Source: an uncultured Clostridia bacterium (lineage in GTDB: Bacteria; Bacillota; Clostridia; Christensenellales; UBA1242). From it: a DNA stretch of 43,065 nt. Positions 1 through 7,788 of the stretch are shown here, piece after piece. Both the position numbers and the translations under genes were made by a program. How positions within the stretch are numbered: position 1 is the first letter of the stretch; every line of letters starts with the position of its first letter. The stretch covers positions 1 through 43,065 of the forward strand of contig CANQHL010000003.1 of NCBI GenBank assembly GCA_947623775.1. Reading direction: 5' to 3'. The notes below the pieces were generated by a model. It was not told where the DNA came from. It made no database searches and worked only from the letters and a program-made list of their open reading frames with translations.

Positions 1-1356
1 TCTTGAAATACCCCAGTCAATATTATTTGCAAGGAAATTGCCCATTCGTCCTTTCTTTATATGGTCCGGACACCAATAAACACTCTCATTGTTTGCAATC
101 ATATTATCTTTTATTGCAGTGGTTTTTATAAACCATGTGTCTTTGGCATAATAAAGCAATGGACTTTTACATCTCCAACAATGTGGATAAGAGTGTTCAA
201 ATGGCAAAATTTTAAACATTTTATCTTCATTTTTCAGTTTTTCTATGATAAATTTGTCTGCATCTTTAACAAAAAGCCCACCAAAATCTGTTTTTTCTGA
301 CATTTTGCCTGCTTCATCAACAAGTTGAACGAAGTCAATATCATACTTCCTGCAAGCGTTGTAGTCGTCCTCACCAAATGCAGGAGCTATGTGTACAATA
401 CCCGTACCATCTTCGGTTGTGACATAATCATCAACAATCACAAAATAGCCTTTTTTCACTTGGTCTTTTACATAATCAAAAAGAGGTTCATATTTTTGAA
501 ATTCAAATTCTTTACCCGTTTTTCTATATAAAACCTTATAACTTCCCTCTTCAAACAGTGTTGGAACAAGTTTTTCAAGCATTATATAATTTTTTCCATC
601 ACATTCAATTTTTACATAAACTTCATTTGGATTCATACAAAGTGCAACATTAGATGGAAGTGTCCAAGGTGTGGTTGTCCAAACCAAAAAGTAGGTATTT
701 TCTTCTTCAAGGCTTTTAAACTTAGCAAAAATTGAATTTTCCTTTAAAATTTTGTAATTATCACCATTTTCCAATTCCATTTTGGATAATGTTGTTCCAC
801 AGCGAGGACAATATGGCATAATTTTATATCCTTTATACACAAGCCCCTTTTTATCCATCTCTTTCAATGCCCAGAAAATACTTTCAATATATTTATTATC
901 ATATGTGATGTACGCATTGTCCATGTCAACCCAGTAGCCAACACGTTTTGTAAATTTTTCCCACATTCCTTTGTATTCCCAAACGGAACTGCGACAAAGA
1001 TCAATAAACTTCTCTACGCCATATTTTTCGATGTCTTGCTTGCCATTTAATCCCAATTTTTTCTCAATTTCAACTTCAACGGGCAAACCATGTGTATCCC
1101 AACCTGCTTTACGATATATATAGTAGCCCTTCATCGATTTAAATCTTGGAATTATGTCTTTCATGGTTCTTGTTAGAAGGTGACCAATGTGAGGTTTGCC
1201 ATTTGCCGTTGGAGGACCATCGTATAGACAATAACTTTTGTCACTCCCCTCATGCAATTTCAACGCCTTGTTTATTATCTGATTTTTCTCCCAAAATTCC
1301 AATATTCGTTTCTCATTTCCTATAAAATCCAACTTTGTATCAACTTTTTTGTACAT
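1..1356 (-). CDS. ileS: Isoleucyl-tRNA synthetase, N-terminal 452 codons (cut by window edge)
   Basis: Charges tRNA-Ile with isoleucine in the cytoplasm. The reverse strand is open from an ATG at 1356 to the window edge. The class I signature HIGH lies at residues 56-59, preceded by YDGPPTANGKP. The insert/editing region (LVWTTTPWTLPSN, then DGTGIVHIAPAFGEDD) and SYPHCWRCKSPLLY follow in the order typical of bacterial IleS. The KMSKS loop and C-terminal zinc region lie outside the window. An AGGAG-type ribosome site sits 6-10 bases before the ATG. A T-box leader upstream indicates control by uncharged tRNA-Ile. The gene is intact as far as visible; the identification is firm. Confidence 0.97.
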   Translation of the reverse strand, partial: MYKKVDTKLDFIGNEKRILEFWEKNQIINKALKLHEGSDKSYCLYDGPPTANGKPHIGHLLTRTMKDIIPRFKSMKGYYIYRKAGWDTHGLPVEVEIEKKLGLNGKQDIEKYGVEKFIDLCRSSVWEYKGMWEKFTKRVGYWVDMDNAYITYDNKYIESIFWALKEMDKKGLVYKGYKIMPYCPRCGTTLSKMELENGDNYKILKENSIFAKFKSLEEENTYFLVWTTTPWTLPSNVALCMNPNEVYVKIECDGKNYIMLEKLVPTLFEEGSYKVLYRKTGKEFEFQKYEPLFDYVKDQVKKGYFVIVDDYVTTEDGTGIVHIAPAFGEDDYNACRKYDIDFVQLVDEAGKMSEKTDFGGLFVKDADKFIIEKLKNEDKMFKILPFEHSYPHCWRCKSPLLYYAKDTWFIKTTAIKDNMIANNESVYWCPDHIKKGRMGNFLANNIDWGISR

Positions 1357-1393
1357 TTTTGCTCCTTTTTTCATTATTTTGATTAATTTTAAT

Positions 1394-1622
1394 TAAAAAA
1401 GCCCAACAAGACACAAGAGCCTTGCGAGGCTTTATAAACCACTTGTAATCTCAGCGGGCCAACACCCACGTCTTCTATTACGGGAAGTCCCGGCAAAAGT
1501 TACTCAAATTTCCCCCTTGCAACTCCGAAAGTGATAATTTTCTCAACCGCTTTATTGCCTTTCACCACATGGCAACTCTCTGGAAAAGCTTTATAAGAAA
1601 ATCTTGTCTTTCATCACCGTTT
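1394..1622 (-). promoter_or_regulatory. T-box leader of ileS (tRNA-Ile sensing)
   Basis: On the reverse strand the leader shows the T-box parts in order. A stem I region contains CAGAGAGTTGCC and GTGGTGAAAGGCAATA. The specifier loop has ATC (complement of 1533-1535) followed by ACTTTCGGAG, so the specifier is an isoleucine codon. The T-box region GGGTGTTGGCCCGCTGAGA lies around 1448-1466, and a long terminator hairpin (1401-1459) precedes a run of six U at 1395-1400. The T-box core is divergent from the usual UGGNACCGCG. Known T-boxes bind the matching uncharged tRNA and prevent termination; the Ile codon and adjacent ileS agree. Confidence 0.9.
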
Positions 1623-1628
1623 TTGTTA

Positions 1629-1658
1629 TTATAACACAATAAATTTTTCTTTGTCAAT
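1629..1658 (-). promoter_or_regulatory. ileS promoter
   Basis: Reverse strand TTGACA (1653-1658) and TATAAT (1629-1634) are separated by 18 bases, directly upstream of the T-box leader. The -35 box overlaps the stop codon of the upstream HEPN-CBS gene, so ileS has its own start of transcription. Confidence 0.8.
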
Positions 1659-2382
1659 AATTTTCCAATATATTTTGTGCTTGTGCAACGTTTGCACCCG
1701 TCATTATGCCAATAGGCAATTCATTTTCGCTACCATTTTTTGTAAACAAAATTGCAAGAAGTTTGTGATTGTTGTTAAATTCATTCAACGCTTCTTCAAC
1801 TGTGCAGTTTGCTTTTTTTACAACGTAATATATACTGTTTGCAAGGCTTTGGAGCATATCTTCAATTTGTACGTTGTCTAAAAACGCTTCTTCTGTTCCG
1901 CCTGCAATTAAGTATTGCCCAAGTGAATGCAATATTTTTTGCCCATTTGCAACACCAAGAAGTTTGTTATCCTTGTACACAGGAATGTTGCTGTACCCAG
2001 AAGATGCGATAAGCATAATTACATCTCTCATACTTTTGCCAGCATATGTGACTAAAACATCTTTTCTCGCAACAGTTTCAAGTGCAAGAGGTGGCGTGGT
2101 GAGAAGTTTTTCTATGTGTTCAATGTCCTCAACAACTTGTTCATGCGGCTCAGCAATCACAATATCTTCATTGTTGCTGTGTATAATTGCATTCCTAAGT
2201 CGTCCGTAGTCAATAAGTTCATCTTCATATTTTCGCACAACATAATTTATTGAAACTGCTTTTCTGATTAAATCTGAAAATCCCATCGATCTATTTATTC
2301 CATATCTTGTCTTTAAAGCATAATCAATATTGTTGTAAGCGTCCAAAAATCTCTTAGAATTGCTCTTTTTTTCTTTCTCCAT
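1654..2382 (-). CDS. HEPN-like domain fused to a CBS-domain pair
   Basis: 242 residues, soluble. The N-terminal ~90 residues are helical and contain RNAIIH at residues 63-68, matching the R-x4-H signature of HEPN domains, many of which are RNases in toxin or defence proteins. Residues ~105-240 look like two CBS modules (VTYAGKSMRDVIMLIASSGY, then SNIPVYKDNKLLGVANG), which in known proteins bind adenine nucleotides. A nucleotide-sensing RNA-binding or RNase protein is therefore possible, but this is inference; some HEPN domains are inactive. The start is supported by AAAGGAG 8 bases before the ATG and by its own promoter. The gene ends in the -35 box of ileS, so it is not co-transcribed from the same start as ileS. 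Confidence 0.6.
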   Translation of the reverse strand: MEKEKKSNSKRFLDAYNNIDYALKTRYGINRSMGFSDLIRKAVSINYVVRKYEDELIDYGRLRNAIIHSNNEDIVIAEPHEQVVEDIEHIEKLLTTPPLALETVARKDVLVTYAGKSMRDVIMLIASSGYSNIPVYKDNKLLGVANGQKILHSLGQYLIAGGTEEAFLDNVQIEDMLQSLANSIYYVVKKANCTVEEALNEFNNNHKLLAILFTKNGSENELPIGIMTGANVAQAQNILENY

Positions 2383-2399
2383 GCCATCTCCTTTCTTTA

Positions 2400-2428
2400 A
2401 TTATAACAAATATAACAAAATCTTACAA
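2400..2428 (-). promoter_or_regulatory. Promoter of the HEPN-CBS gene
   Basis: Reverse strand TTGTAA (2423-2428), 17-base spacer, TATAAT (2400-2405), 17 bases before the ATG. The ribosome site AGGAG lies at 2388-2392. Confidence 0.7.
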
Positions 2429-2446
2429 CTTTATTATAATATTTTA

Positions 2447-2475
2447 TTGTATTTTTTATGAATTTGTGATATACT
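2447..2475 (+). promoter_or_regulatory. SRP RNA promoter
   Basis: TTGTAT (2447-2452), 17-base spacer, TATACT (2470-2475), six bases before the predicted RNA 5' end at 2482. It lies back-to-back with the HEPN-CBS promoter. Confidence 0.75.
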
Positions 2476-2481
2476 ATATAT

Positions 2482-2750
2482 GTCGGGCTAGATGGGGAGT
2501 TAGCGGTGCCCTGTTATCCACAATCCGCTATAGTGGAGTTGAATGCTTGGCGCGGTTTGATTTTGTCAAATATGTGCATAAAATTCAAACGATGAAATCA
2601 AGGTCTTATGCAACCGAAATCCTTGAATCATGTCAGGTCCTGACGGAAGCATCATTAAGGGGACACTTCGGTGTGCCATGAGGAAACTTTGGTGGAGTTT
2701 AAATTTTGTGAGGCAGTTGGTGAAATCATATCAATCCAAGATGCTCGGCC
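2482..2750 (+). ncRNA. ffs: Signal recognition particle RNA, large Firmicute type
   Basis: RNA scaffold of the signal recognition particle, which with Ffh targets nascent membrane and secreted proteins. The 5' region GGGGAGTTAGCGGTGCCCTG matches the Alu-domain start of Bacillus-type scRNA. The invariant S-domain GTCAGGTCCTGACGGAAGCA lies at about 2634-2653. The 5' end GTCGGGC pairs with GCTCGGC at 2743-2749, closing the long rod. Length (~268 nt) fits the large form with an Alu domain, not the short 4.5S form. Open reading frames through this interval are spurious. Confidence 0.95.
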
Positions 2751-2761
2751 TTGAATTTACT

Positions 2762-2783
2762 GCGGGGGTTCCCCCGCTTTTTT
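2762..2783 (+). terminator. SRP RNA terminator
   Basis: GCGGGGG, loop TT, CCCCCGC followed by six T. This is a strong intrinsic terminator 12 bases after the RNA 3' end. Confidence 0.93.
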
Positions 2784-3105
2784 ATAACAAAAAAAACGGG
2801 AAGCCCCGACCAAATATAGATGTATATAAAAAATGCTAAGGTATACAAATTAAATTAAGCTGATATAAACAAACTAAGGCGTTTGTGCGAATTTAGACAA
2901 GTATATGTAATGGTGCTAGGCATTTATGCAAACTAAAATAAAGTGCAAAATCAAATAGTTAAGATAATAAAGCCTGATTGTCGTGACCTTACATACGTAA
3001 AATGAAACACCCAAACTCTCATGTTCGAGTTTATAATTTTTATAATAATTATCAAATTTTTTATGCAAAACCGCTTAAATTTGTAAAAAACATCTATTTA
3101 AACAA
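2784..3105. other. Gene-free stretch
   Basis: No reading frame with coding character and no recognisable RNA family. It holds a small hairpin after the SRP terminator (GGGAAGCCCC) and another at about 3013-3033 (AAACTC and GAGTTT around TCATGTTC). It is AT-rich and otherwise unremarkable. Confidence 0.5.
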
Positions 3106-3106
3106 A

Positions 3107-3130
3107 AAAATGGCCTTTTTAGGTCATTTT
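3107..3130 (-). terminator. Terminator of the membrane-protein array
   Basis: AAAATGGCCT / AGGTCATTTT inverted repeat. The TGA of the last array gene (3124-3126) lies inside the stem, and on the reverse strand the stem runs into a T-rich tract. It closes the nine-gene transcript. Confidence 0.65.
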
Positions 3131-3708
3131 TTATGTACAATCTCCTCATCATAATCTTCAACTCTTTTTATTCGTCGTTTTGATATTTTTTCTGCTTCAT
3201 CTAAGTCCAAAACAATTGGTTCTGGTTCTTTTGTTTTTAGTTTAGATGTTCGCCAATCTATGGTTGCCTTTCCAAGCAACTCTCTGCTTTTGTTTGGATA
3301 AAAGAACCAACAAACACCATTTGAAGCAATCATTGATGTTAACAACACGAGAGAGGACACAACATATTTTTGTTTTGTGTCTTTTAAAGACTTTATTTCA
3401 TCATCGAGCGATGTATCCAATTCAATTATGGACTTTGTAAAATCATCTGATGAAAGATAATCCTTTTTATCTTTATATTCTTCTTCACTTATCAAGCCCA
3501 TATTGTATGATTCATCAAGGCTTTTCATTTCTCTGCTTTGTGCCAAGGCAAAATCCGCATCTGTTTCTCTGTAAAGCTTATATATCCTTGCCCGTTCGCC
3601 GGCATAAGTGCTTGAAACACCAGCAAGCCCGCCAACACTAGCCCCAAACAGCAAGGCAGGCGCCATAGCACTCACAATTTTAATAATTGCTTTAAACTTA
3701 TTATTCAT
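3124..3708 (-). CDS. Two-helix membrane protein, array member 1 (tail DYDEEIVHKK)
   Basis: 194 residues from the ATG at 3708, chosen because GGGGA precedes it; an in-frame ATG six codons upstream has no such site. Order: basic N-terminus, Gly/Ala-rich helix ~9-31, an extracytoplasmic loop with the array motif GLISEEEYKDKKDYLSS (71-87), second hydrophobic segment ~116-136, then a long charged tail. The end DYDEEIVHKK keeps Y-x-E-E-I-V but has three extra residues. The loop motif resembles the short SHOCT motif (G-E-I-T-x-x-E-[FY]). The function is unknown. It is the most divergent copy and last in the transcript, with a TM2-to-tail segment of ~55 residues, longer than its siblings. Confidence 0.85.
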   Translation of the reverse strand: MNNKFKAIIKIVSAMAPALLFGASVGGLAGVSSTYAGERARIYKLYRETDADFALAQSREMKSLDESYNMGLISEEEYKDKKDYLSSDDFTKSIIELDTSLDDEIKSLKDTKQKYVVSSLVLLTSMIASNGVCWFFYPNKSRELLGKATIDWRTSKLKTKEPEPIVLDLDEAEKISKRRIKRVEDYDEEIVHKK

Positions 3709-3744
3709 ATTTATCCCCATACACATTTTATTGTTTGAAATCGA

Positions 3745-4296
3745 CTAATCTTGTACAATTTCTTCAGAATATAACTTTTCCTCTTGTTTACGCATTTTTT
3801 CTTCTTTACGTTTTTGTTTTTGCTGTCTTTCCTGATAATTTTCTCTCATATTTTCCCTTACACAGAAAAATTCTCTAAAACCTGTAGCATATGAAAACAG
3901 TGACATAAGACCTACACTGAACGGGATAAGGCTGTATAATTCACCCTTTGAACTCGCATCTCTTTTGGCAATATGAGTTTTCACTTCTTCATCTCGGATA
4001 ACATTTGATTTTAATGCTGATTGTATAAATTCTTTTGAATTTAAATGATCAGTTAAGTTTTCAAATTCCTCTTCACTTATCTCGCCATTATCAAATGCCT
4101 GCTTCGCTAACTGTAATTTACCCTCTTTTTCTGCTATAAAATCCTCAGTTTGTGCATATAAATCAACCGCCATGTCATTTTCTGAACTTTCCTTGACAGA
4201 CATACCTATAATAGTTCCAAGCCCGCCAAGTGCTGTCGCTGCAGGCAACAGTGCCAAGCCGAGTTTTAAAATAGCCGTTATTTTTTTTGAAATCAT
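3745..4296 (-). CDS. Two-helix membrane protein, array member 2 (tail YSEEIVQD)
   Basis: 183 residues. N-terminal KK followed by a hydrophobic Gly-rich helix ~8-33, loop with NGEISEEEFENLTDHLNSKEF (70-90), second hydrophobic stretch ~119-140, then a tail rich in Arg, Lys, Gln and Glu likely to form a cytoplasmic helix, ending LYSEEIVQD. By the positive-inside rule both ends should be cytoplasmic. Its start is four bases after the stop of member 3 and its ribosome site (GGAG) overlaps that stop, so the two are translationally close. It is closest to member 3 in both helices and the loop. No enzymatic motif is seen; function unknown. Confidence 0.87.
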   Translation of the reverse strand: MISKKITAILKLGLALLPAATALGGLGTIIGMSVKESSENDMAVDLYAQTEDFIAEKEGKLQLAKQAFDNGEISEEEFENLTDHLNSKEFIQSALKSNVIRDEEVKTHIAKRDASSKGELYSLIPFSVGLMSLFSYATGFREFFCVRENMRENYQERQQKQKRKEEKMRKQEEKLYSEEIVQD

Positions 4297-4300
4297 ATTT

Positions 4301-4864
4301 TCACTCCACTATCTCTTCGCTGTATAATTTTTCTTTTTTTGCACTTCTTTTGCGTTGTTTTTCTTCTTCTTTTCTTTTTCTTTCATTTTCATCTTTGAAA
4401 CTTTCTTGCATATTCTCCTTGACTTTCAACAGTTCAACAAACCGATCACTATTATATAGAATAAATGAGGATAGCAGTCCGCAGCCAAGTGGGATAAGAG
4501 GATATAAAATAGATGAATTAAGGTTGTTTACATTTTCGGTTAAACGATTTACATCCTCATTGTCGGTAAACGATGTTTTCATTACAGACGATGCAAATTC
4601 CGTGGAATTTAAATAATCTTTTCTTCTTTCATATTCGTCCTCATCTATTTCACCATTTGTAAACTTTTCTTCAAGTTCATCAAGTTTTATTTCTTGATAC
4701 ATTTTGAAATCTTCAGTTGTCGAAAATATCTTTACAGCTTTGCTCTCCTGAGTCAATGAGGATATGCCCATTCCGGCAAATGCCCCAACGCCAGCAAGCC
4801 CAACAATTGCAGGGGCAAGCCCTAATCCAAGTTTTAATATTGCTGTAATTTTCCTTTTTATCAT
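4301..4864 (-). CDS. Two-helix membrane protein, array member 3 (tail YSEEIVE)
   Basis: 187 residues. Starts MIKRKITAILKLGLGLAPAI, nearly the same as member 2, indicating a duplicated pair. First helix ~8-33, loop motif NGEIDEDEYERRKDYLNSTE (70-89), second helix ~118-137, then a Lys/Glu-rich tail ending KLYSEEIVE. The ribosome site is AAGGAT. The 48-base gap to member 4 contains a weak inverted repeat (AAAAAT/ATTTTT) and is the longest gap in the array. Unknown function. Confidence 0.87.
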   Translation of the reverse strand: MIKRKITAILKLGLGLAPAIVGLAGVGAFAGMGISSLTQESKAVKIFSTTEDFKMYQEIKLDELEEKFTNGEIDEDEYERRKDYLNSTEFASSVMKTSFTDNEDVNRLTENVNNLNSSILYPLIPLGCGLLSSFILYNSDRFVELLKVKENMQESFKDENERKRKEEEKQRKRSAKKEKLYSEEIVE

Positions 4865-4912
4865 ATTTTTTATCCTTTTTTCTTAAAAAATGGCTATTTT
4901 TAACGTTTTATT

Positions 4913-5425
4913 TTATAATTTTCGTTTCTCTTCTTTTGCCTCTTTTGCTGCAATGAAATCTGTTTCAGCCGACCAAATTGTATTTCTAACAAAGTTTGTG
5001 CAAGAATAGACCATTGAAATGGCTGTTGCGGCAACTATAGGAAAGGCAACTCCGCAAATAATACCCGCCAATTCTGTTTGAGAATTTTCATCTATTTTGT
5101 CTATGTATTGCTGATATTCTTCGTTGTTTGCCTTTAAAATTGTGTCTATAAATTCGGTTGAATTATAATAACTCTTTTTTTCCAGATATTCATTGTTTGA
5201 AATCAATTTATTATCAACATCAGATTTTAACATTTCTAAATCAGAATTTATATATTCTTGTACTTCGGGCAATTGTCGTATCTCTTCATAAGTGTTATTT
5301 AAATCATCCGCCCCCTTACATCCAAGCCATATGAAAGAAGCTTCGACGCCAGCTGAAATCGCAAATGGCAAGCCGAGACTTATAAGTTTTAACCCCCCTA
5401 CAAATTTTTTCAAACTTCCTTTCAT
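4913..5425 (-). CDS. Two-helix membrane protein, array member 4, lacking the C-terminal tag
   Basis: 170 residues. Begins MKGSLKKFVGGLKLISLGLP, related to the MKGLLKYIQGGLKM group of members 5-8. Loop motif NKLISNNEYLEKKSYYNSTEF in the usual place, second helix ~118-140. The protein stops at KEEKRKL, in the basic stretch where its siblings continue to the Y-x-E-E-I tail. I checked the bases after the stop in all frames and found no remnant of the tail, so this is a clean loss rather than a recent frameshift. The ribosome site is GGGGG. It is the only one of ten copies without the tag. Confidence 0.85.
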   Translation of the reverse strand: MKGSLKKFVGGLKLISLGLPFAISAGVEASFIWLGCKGADDLNNTYEEIRQLPEVQEYINSDLEMLKSDVDNKLISNNEYLEKKSYYNSTEFIDTILKANNEEYQQYIDKIDENSQTELAGIICGVAFPIVAATAISMVYSCTNFVRNTIWSAETDFIAAKEAKEEKRKL

Positions 5426-5458
5426 TATTCCCCCAAATTTTTGAAAAATTGATTTTTT

Positions 5459-6007
5459 CTATCTTAAAATTTCTTCCTCGTAATTTTGTTCTTCTTTTTT
5501 CTTCTTTTTCATCTGTTTCTCTTCGCGTGCATCATCAAAATCTTCTTTTGCCGACTCCACTAAATTTTCTGCAAAATAAGTGCAAAAGTAGAGAATTCCA
5601 GAAGCGCCCGCACCAATTAAAGGATAAATTATACTGCAAGCAATCCCCGCATTCATTTCAGCGTCACCTTTATCTATTGCTTTAATATACTCACTATATT
5701 TTTCTGGCTCACTTTTCATCAACGAATAAAGAAATTCGTGCTGATCATATTCTTTTGATTGGTCCAAGTATTCTTTCTTTGTTATTTCTTTATTATCAAG
5801 ACGATTTTGTAAAATATCCAAATCCTCTTCAATCTGTTGGCTTATCTCGGTGTTTTGTCGTGCGTCTTTATAAGTGTTTTTTAATAATGTGTCCCCATCG
5901 CAGGCAAGCCAAATAAACGCTGCAGATCCACCAATTGTTAGTGCAACCGGAAGTGCAGTTGCCGCCATTTTTAATCCACCTTGAATATATTTCAATAAAC
6001 CTTTCAT
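5459..6007 (-). CDS. Two-helix membrane protein, array member 5 (tail YEEEILR)
   Basis: 182 residues. Basic start MKGLLKYIQGGLKM, helix ~13-36 with GGSAAFIWLAC, loop ~37-116 with NKEITKKEYLDQSKEYDQHE (72-91) in a predicted coiled or helical acidic segment, second helix ~117-144, then a 38-residue tail with a poly-Lys stretch ending NYEEEILR. Members 5-8 are all 182 residues and near-identical at the N-terminus, so they arose by recent tandem duplication. The gap to member 6 is 33 bases, with a GGGGG ribosome site. Unknown function. Confidence 0.88.
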   Translation of the reverse strand: MKGLLKYIQGGLKMAATALPVALTIGGSAAFIWLACDGDTLLKNTYKDARQNTEISQQIEEDLDILQNRLDNKEITKKEYLDQSKEYDQHEFLYSLMKSEPEKYSEYIKAIDKGDAEMNAGIACSIIYPLIGAGASGILYFCTYFAENLVESAKEDFDDAREEKQMKKKKKEEQNYEEEILR

Positions 6008-6040
6008 ATTTCCCCCAAATTACTGAAAAATTGAATTTTT

Positions 6041-6589
6041 CTATCTTATAATCTCTTCAGCATAATCTTTTTCTTCTTTTTTATTCTTTGTCAACATTTT
6101 ATCTAGGTGTGCATCTCTAAAATCTTCTTTTGCCGACTCCACTAAATTTTCTGCATAGTAAGTGCATAAGTAAAGGGCACTGGAAATTAGCCCGCCTATT
6201 ATAGGAGTTATTATACCGCAAATAATCCCTGCATTCTTTTCAGCGTTGCCTTCATCTATTGCTTTAATATACTCACCATATTTTTCTGGTTCACTTTTCA
6301 TCAAAGTATAAAGAAAATCGCGCTGATTATATTCTTCTGTTTGTTCCAAATATTCTTTCTTTGTTATTTCTTTATTATCAAGGCGGTTTTGTAAAATATC
6401 CAAATCCTCTTCAATCTGTTGACTAATCTCAGGGTTTTGTTGGACGTCCCTATAAGTGTCTTTTAATAATTTGTCCCCATTACAGCCAAGCCAAATAAAC
6501 GCTGCTGTTCCGCCAAGTGTTATTGCAACCGGCAATGCAACCGTTGCCATTTTTAAGCCACCTTGAATATATTTCAATAAACCTTTCAT
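6041..6589 (-). CDS. Two-helix membrane protein, array member 6 (tail YAEEIIR)
   Basis: 182 residues, closest to member 5 in the loop (ISQQIEEDLDILQNRLDNKE is shared exactly) and to member 8 in the first helix (VALPVAITLGGTAAFIWLGC). This mosaic pattern fits recombination between copies. The second helix ~118-144 is Gly/Ile-rich. The tail ends KKEEKDYAEEIIR. Preceded by GGGGG at the standard distance and 33 bases from its neighbours on each side. No catalytic motif; function unknown. Confidence 0.88.
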   Translation of the reverse strand: MKGLLKYIQGGLKMATVALPVAITLGGTAAFIWLGCNGDKLLKDTYRDVQQNPEISQQIEEDLDILQNRLDNKEITKKEYLEQTEEYNQRDFLYTLMKSEPEKYGEYIKAIDEGNAEKNAGIICGIITPIIGGLISSALYLCTYYAENLVESAKEDFRDAHLDKMLTKNKKEEKDYAEEIIR

Positions 6590-6622
6590 ATTTCCCCCAA
6601 ATTATTGAATAATTTGATTTTT

Positions 6623-7171
6623 CTATCTTATAATCTCTTCGGCATAATCTTTTTCTTCTTTCTTCTTCCTTTTTGCCTCTTTCATTTCTTGTGCCGCATC
6701 AAAATCATCGCGAGCCGAGTCCGCTAATGCTTCAGCAAAATCAGTGCACAAATAAAGATATGCGGAAGTAAGTCCCCCGATTAAAGGAAAGATTATACCA
6801 CAAGCAATCCCCGCCATTAGTTCACTTTCGCCTTTATTTATGCTTTTAACATACTCCCCATATTTCTCTGGTTTGCTATTCATGAATTCATAAAGAAAAT
6901 CATCTTCTCTATATTCTTCGGTTCTTTCCAAATATTCCTGTGTGGTTATTTCCTTATTATCAAGGCGGGTTTGCAAAAGATCCAAATCATCTGAAATCAT
7001 TTGACTGATTTCAGTATCTTGTCTTGCCTCACTAAAAGCATTGCTTTTCATGGCATCACCGTTACAGCCAAGCCAAATAAACGTTGCCTCACCACCAAGC
7101 GTTATTGCAACGGGCAATGCGATTGTTATCATTTTTAAGCCACCTTGTATATATTTCAATAAACCTTTCAT
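6623..7171 (-). CDS. Two-helix membrane protein, array member 7 (tail YAEEIIR)
   Basis: 182 residues. First helix with ALPVAITLGGEATFIWLGC, a Glu within the hydrophobic segment. Loop with ISDDLDLLQTRLDNKEITTQ and EYREDDFLYEF. Second helix ~117-143, tail ending KKEEKDYAEEIIR, identical to members 6 and 8 over the last 13 residues. Shares the NKEITTQE loop form with member 8. The ribosome site GGAGG is better than the GGGGG form used by its neighbours. Unknown function. Confidence 0.88.
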   Translation of the reverse strand: MKGLLKYIQGGLKMITIALPVAITLGGEATFIWLGCNGDAMKSNAFSEARQDTEISQMISDDLDLLQTRLDNKEITTQEYLERTEEYREDDFLYEFMNSKPEKYGEYVKSINKGESELMAGIACGIIFPLIGGLTSAYLYLCTDFAEALADSARDDFDAAQEMKEAKRKKKEEKDYAEEIIR

Positions 7172-7201
7172 ATTTCCTCCATATTGAATATGTGATTTTT
7201 T

Positions 7202-7750
7202 CTATCTTATAATTTCCTCGGCATAATCTTTTTCTTCTTTTTTAATCTTTTTCAACTTTTTCGCTTCTCGCGCCTCTTCAAAATCATCTCGAGCCGAGTC
7301 CATTAAAGATTCAGCCATATCTGTGAAAAGGTAAATTGCTGCAGAAGTAAATCCTCCCGCTATCGGAAATATTATACCGCAGGCAACCCCCGCAATAAAC
7401 TCAGATTCGCCTTTATCTATTCTTTTAACATAGTCTCCATATTTTTCCGGATGGCTTTTCATGTACCCATAAAGAAAATCATCTTTTTTATATTCTTCGG
7501 TTCTTTCCATAAATTCTTGTGTTGTTATTTCTTTATTATCTAATCGGTTTTGCAAAAGATCCAAATCTTCTGAAATCATTTGACTGATTTCAGGATTTTG
7601 TCTTGCCTCATTAAAAGCGTTGTCATACATATTGCTTCCGTTACAGCCAAGCCAAATAAACGCTGCTGTTCCGCCAAGTGTTATTGCAACCGGCAATGCA
7701 ACCGTTGCCATTTTTAAGCCACCTTGAATATATTTCAATAAACCTTTCAT
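7202..7750 (-). CDS. Two-helix membrane protein, array member 8 (tail YAEEIIR)
   Basis: 182 residues. N-terminal 38 residues match member 6 almost exactly, while the loop (ISEDLDLLQNRLDNKEITTQ) and second helix resemble member 7. Helices at ~13-36 and ~117-143; tail ends KKEEKDYAEEIIR. The ribosome site is GGGGG. The gap to member 7 is 30 bases. It belongs to the young subcluster 5-8. Unknown function. Confidence 0.88.
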   Translation of the reverse strand: MKGLLKYIQGGLKMATVALPVAITLGGTAAFIWLGCNGSNMYDNAFNEARQNPEISQMISEDLDLLQNRLDNKEITTQEFMERTEEYKKDDFLYGYMKSHPEKYGDYVKRIDKGESEFIAGVACGIIFPIAGGFTSAAIYLFTDMAESLMDSARDDFEEAREAKKLKKIKKEEKDYAEEIIR

Positions 7751-7788
7751 ATTTCCCCCAAACTTAACTCTGTTTTAAAATTTTTTGT

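Noticed and set aside
2466..2839. Two short plus-strand reading frames
   Set aside because: They lie inside the SRP RNA and its terminator; codon use is not protein-like.
3010..3040. GTTCGAGT as the T-loop of a tmRNA or tRNA
   Set aside because: The flanking stem AAACTC/GAGTTT does not fit a T-arm length, and there is no acceptor stem, CCA or tag-coding region.
4865..4912. Terminator splitting the array between members 3 and 4
   Set aside because: The inverted repeat (AAAAAT/ATTTTT) is too weak, and no promoter was found for member 3, so one transcript is more likely.
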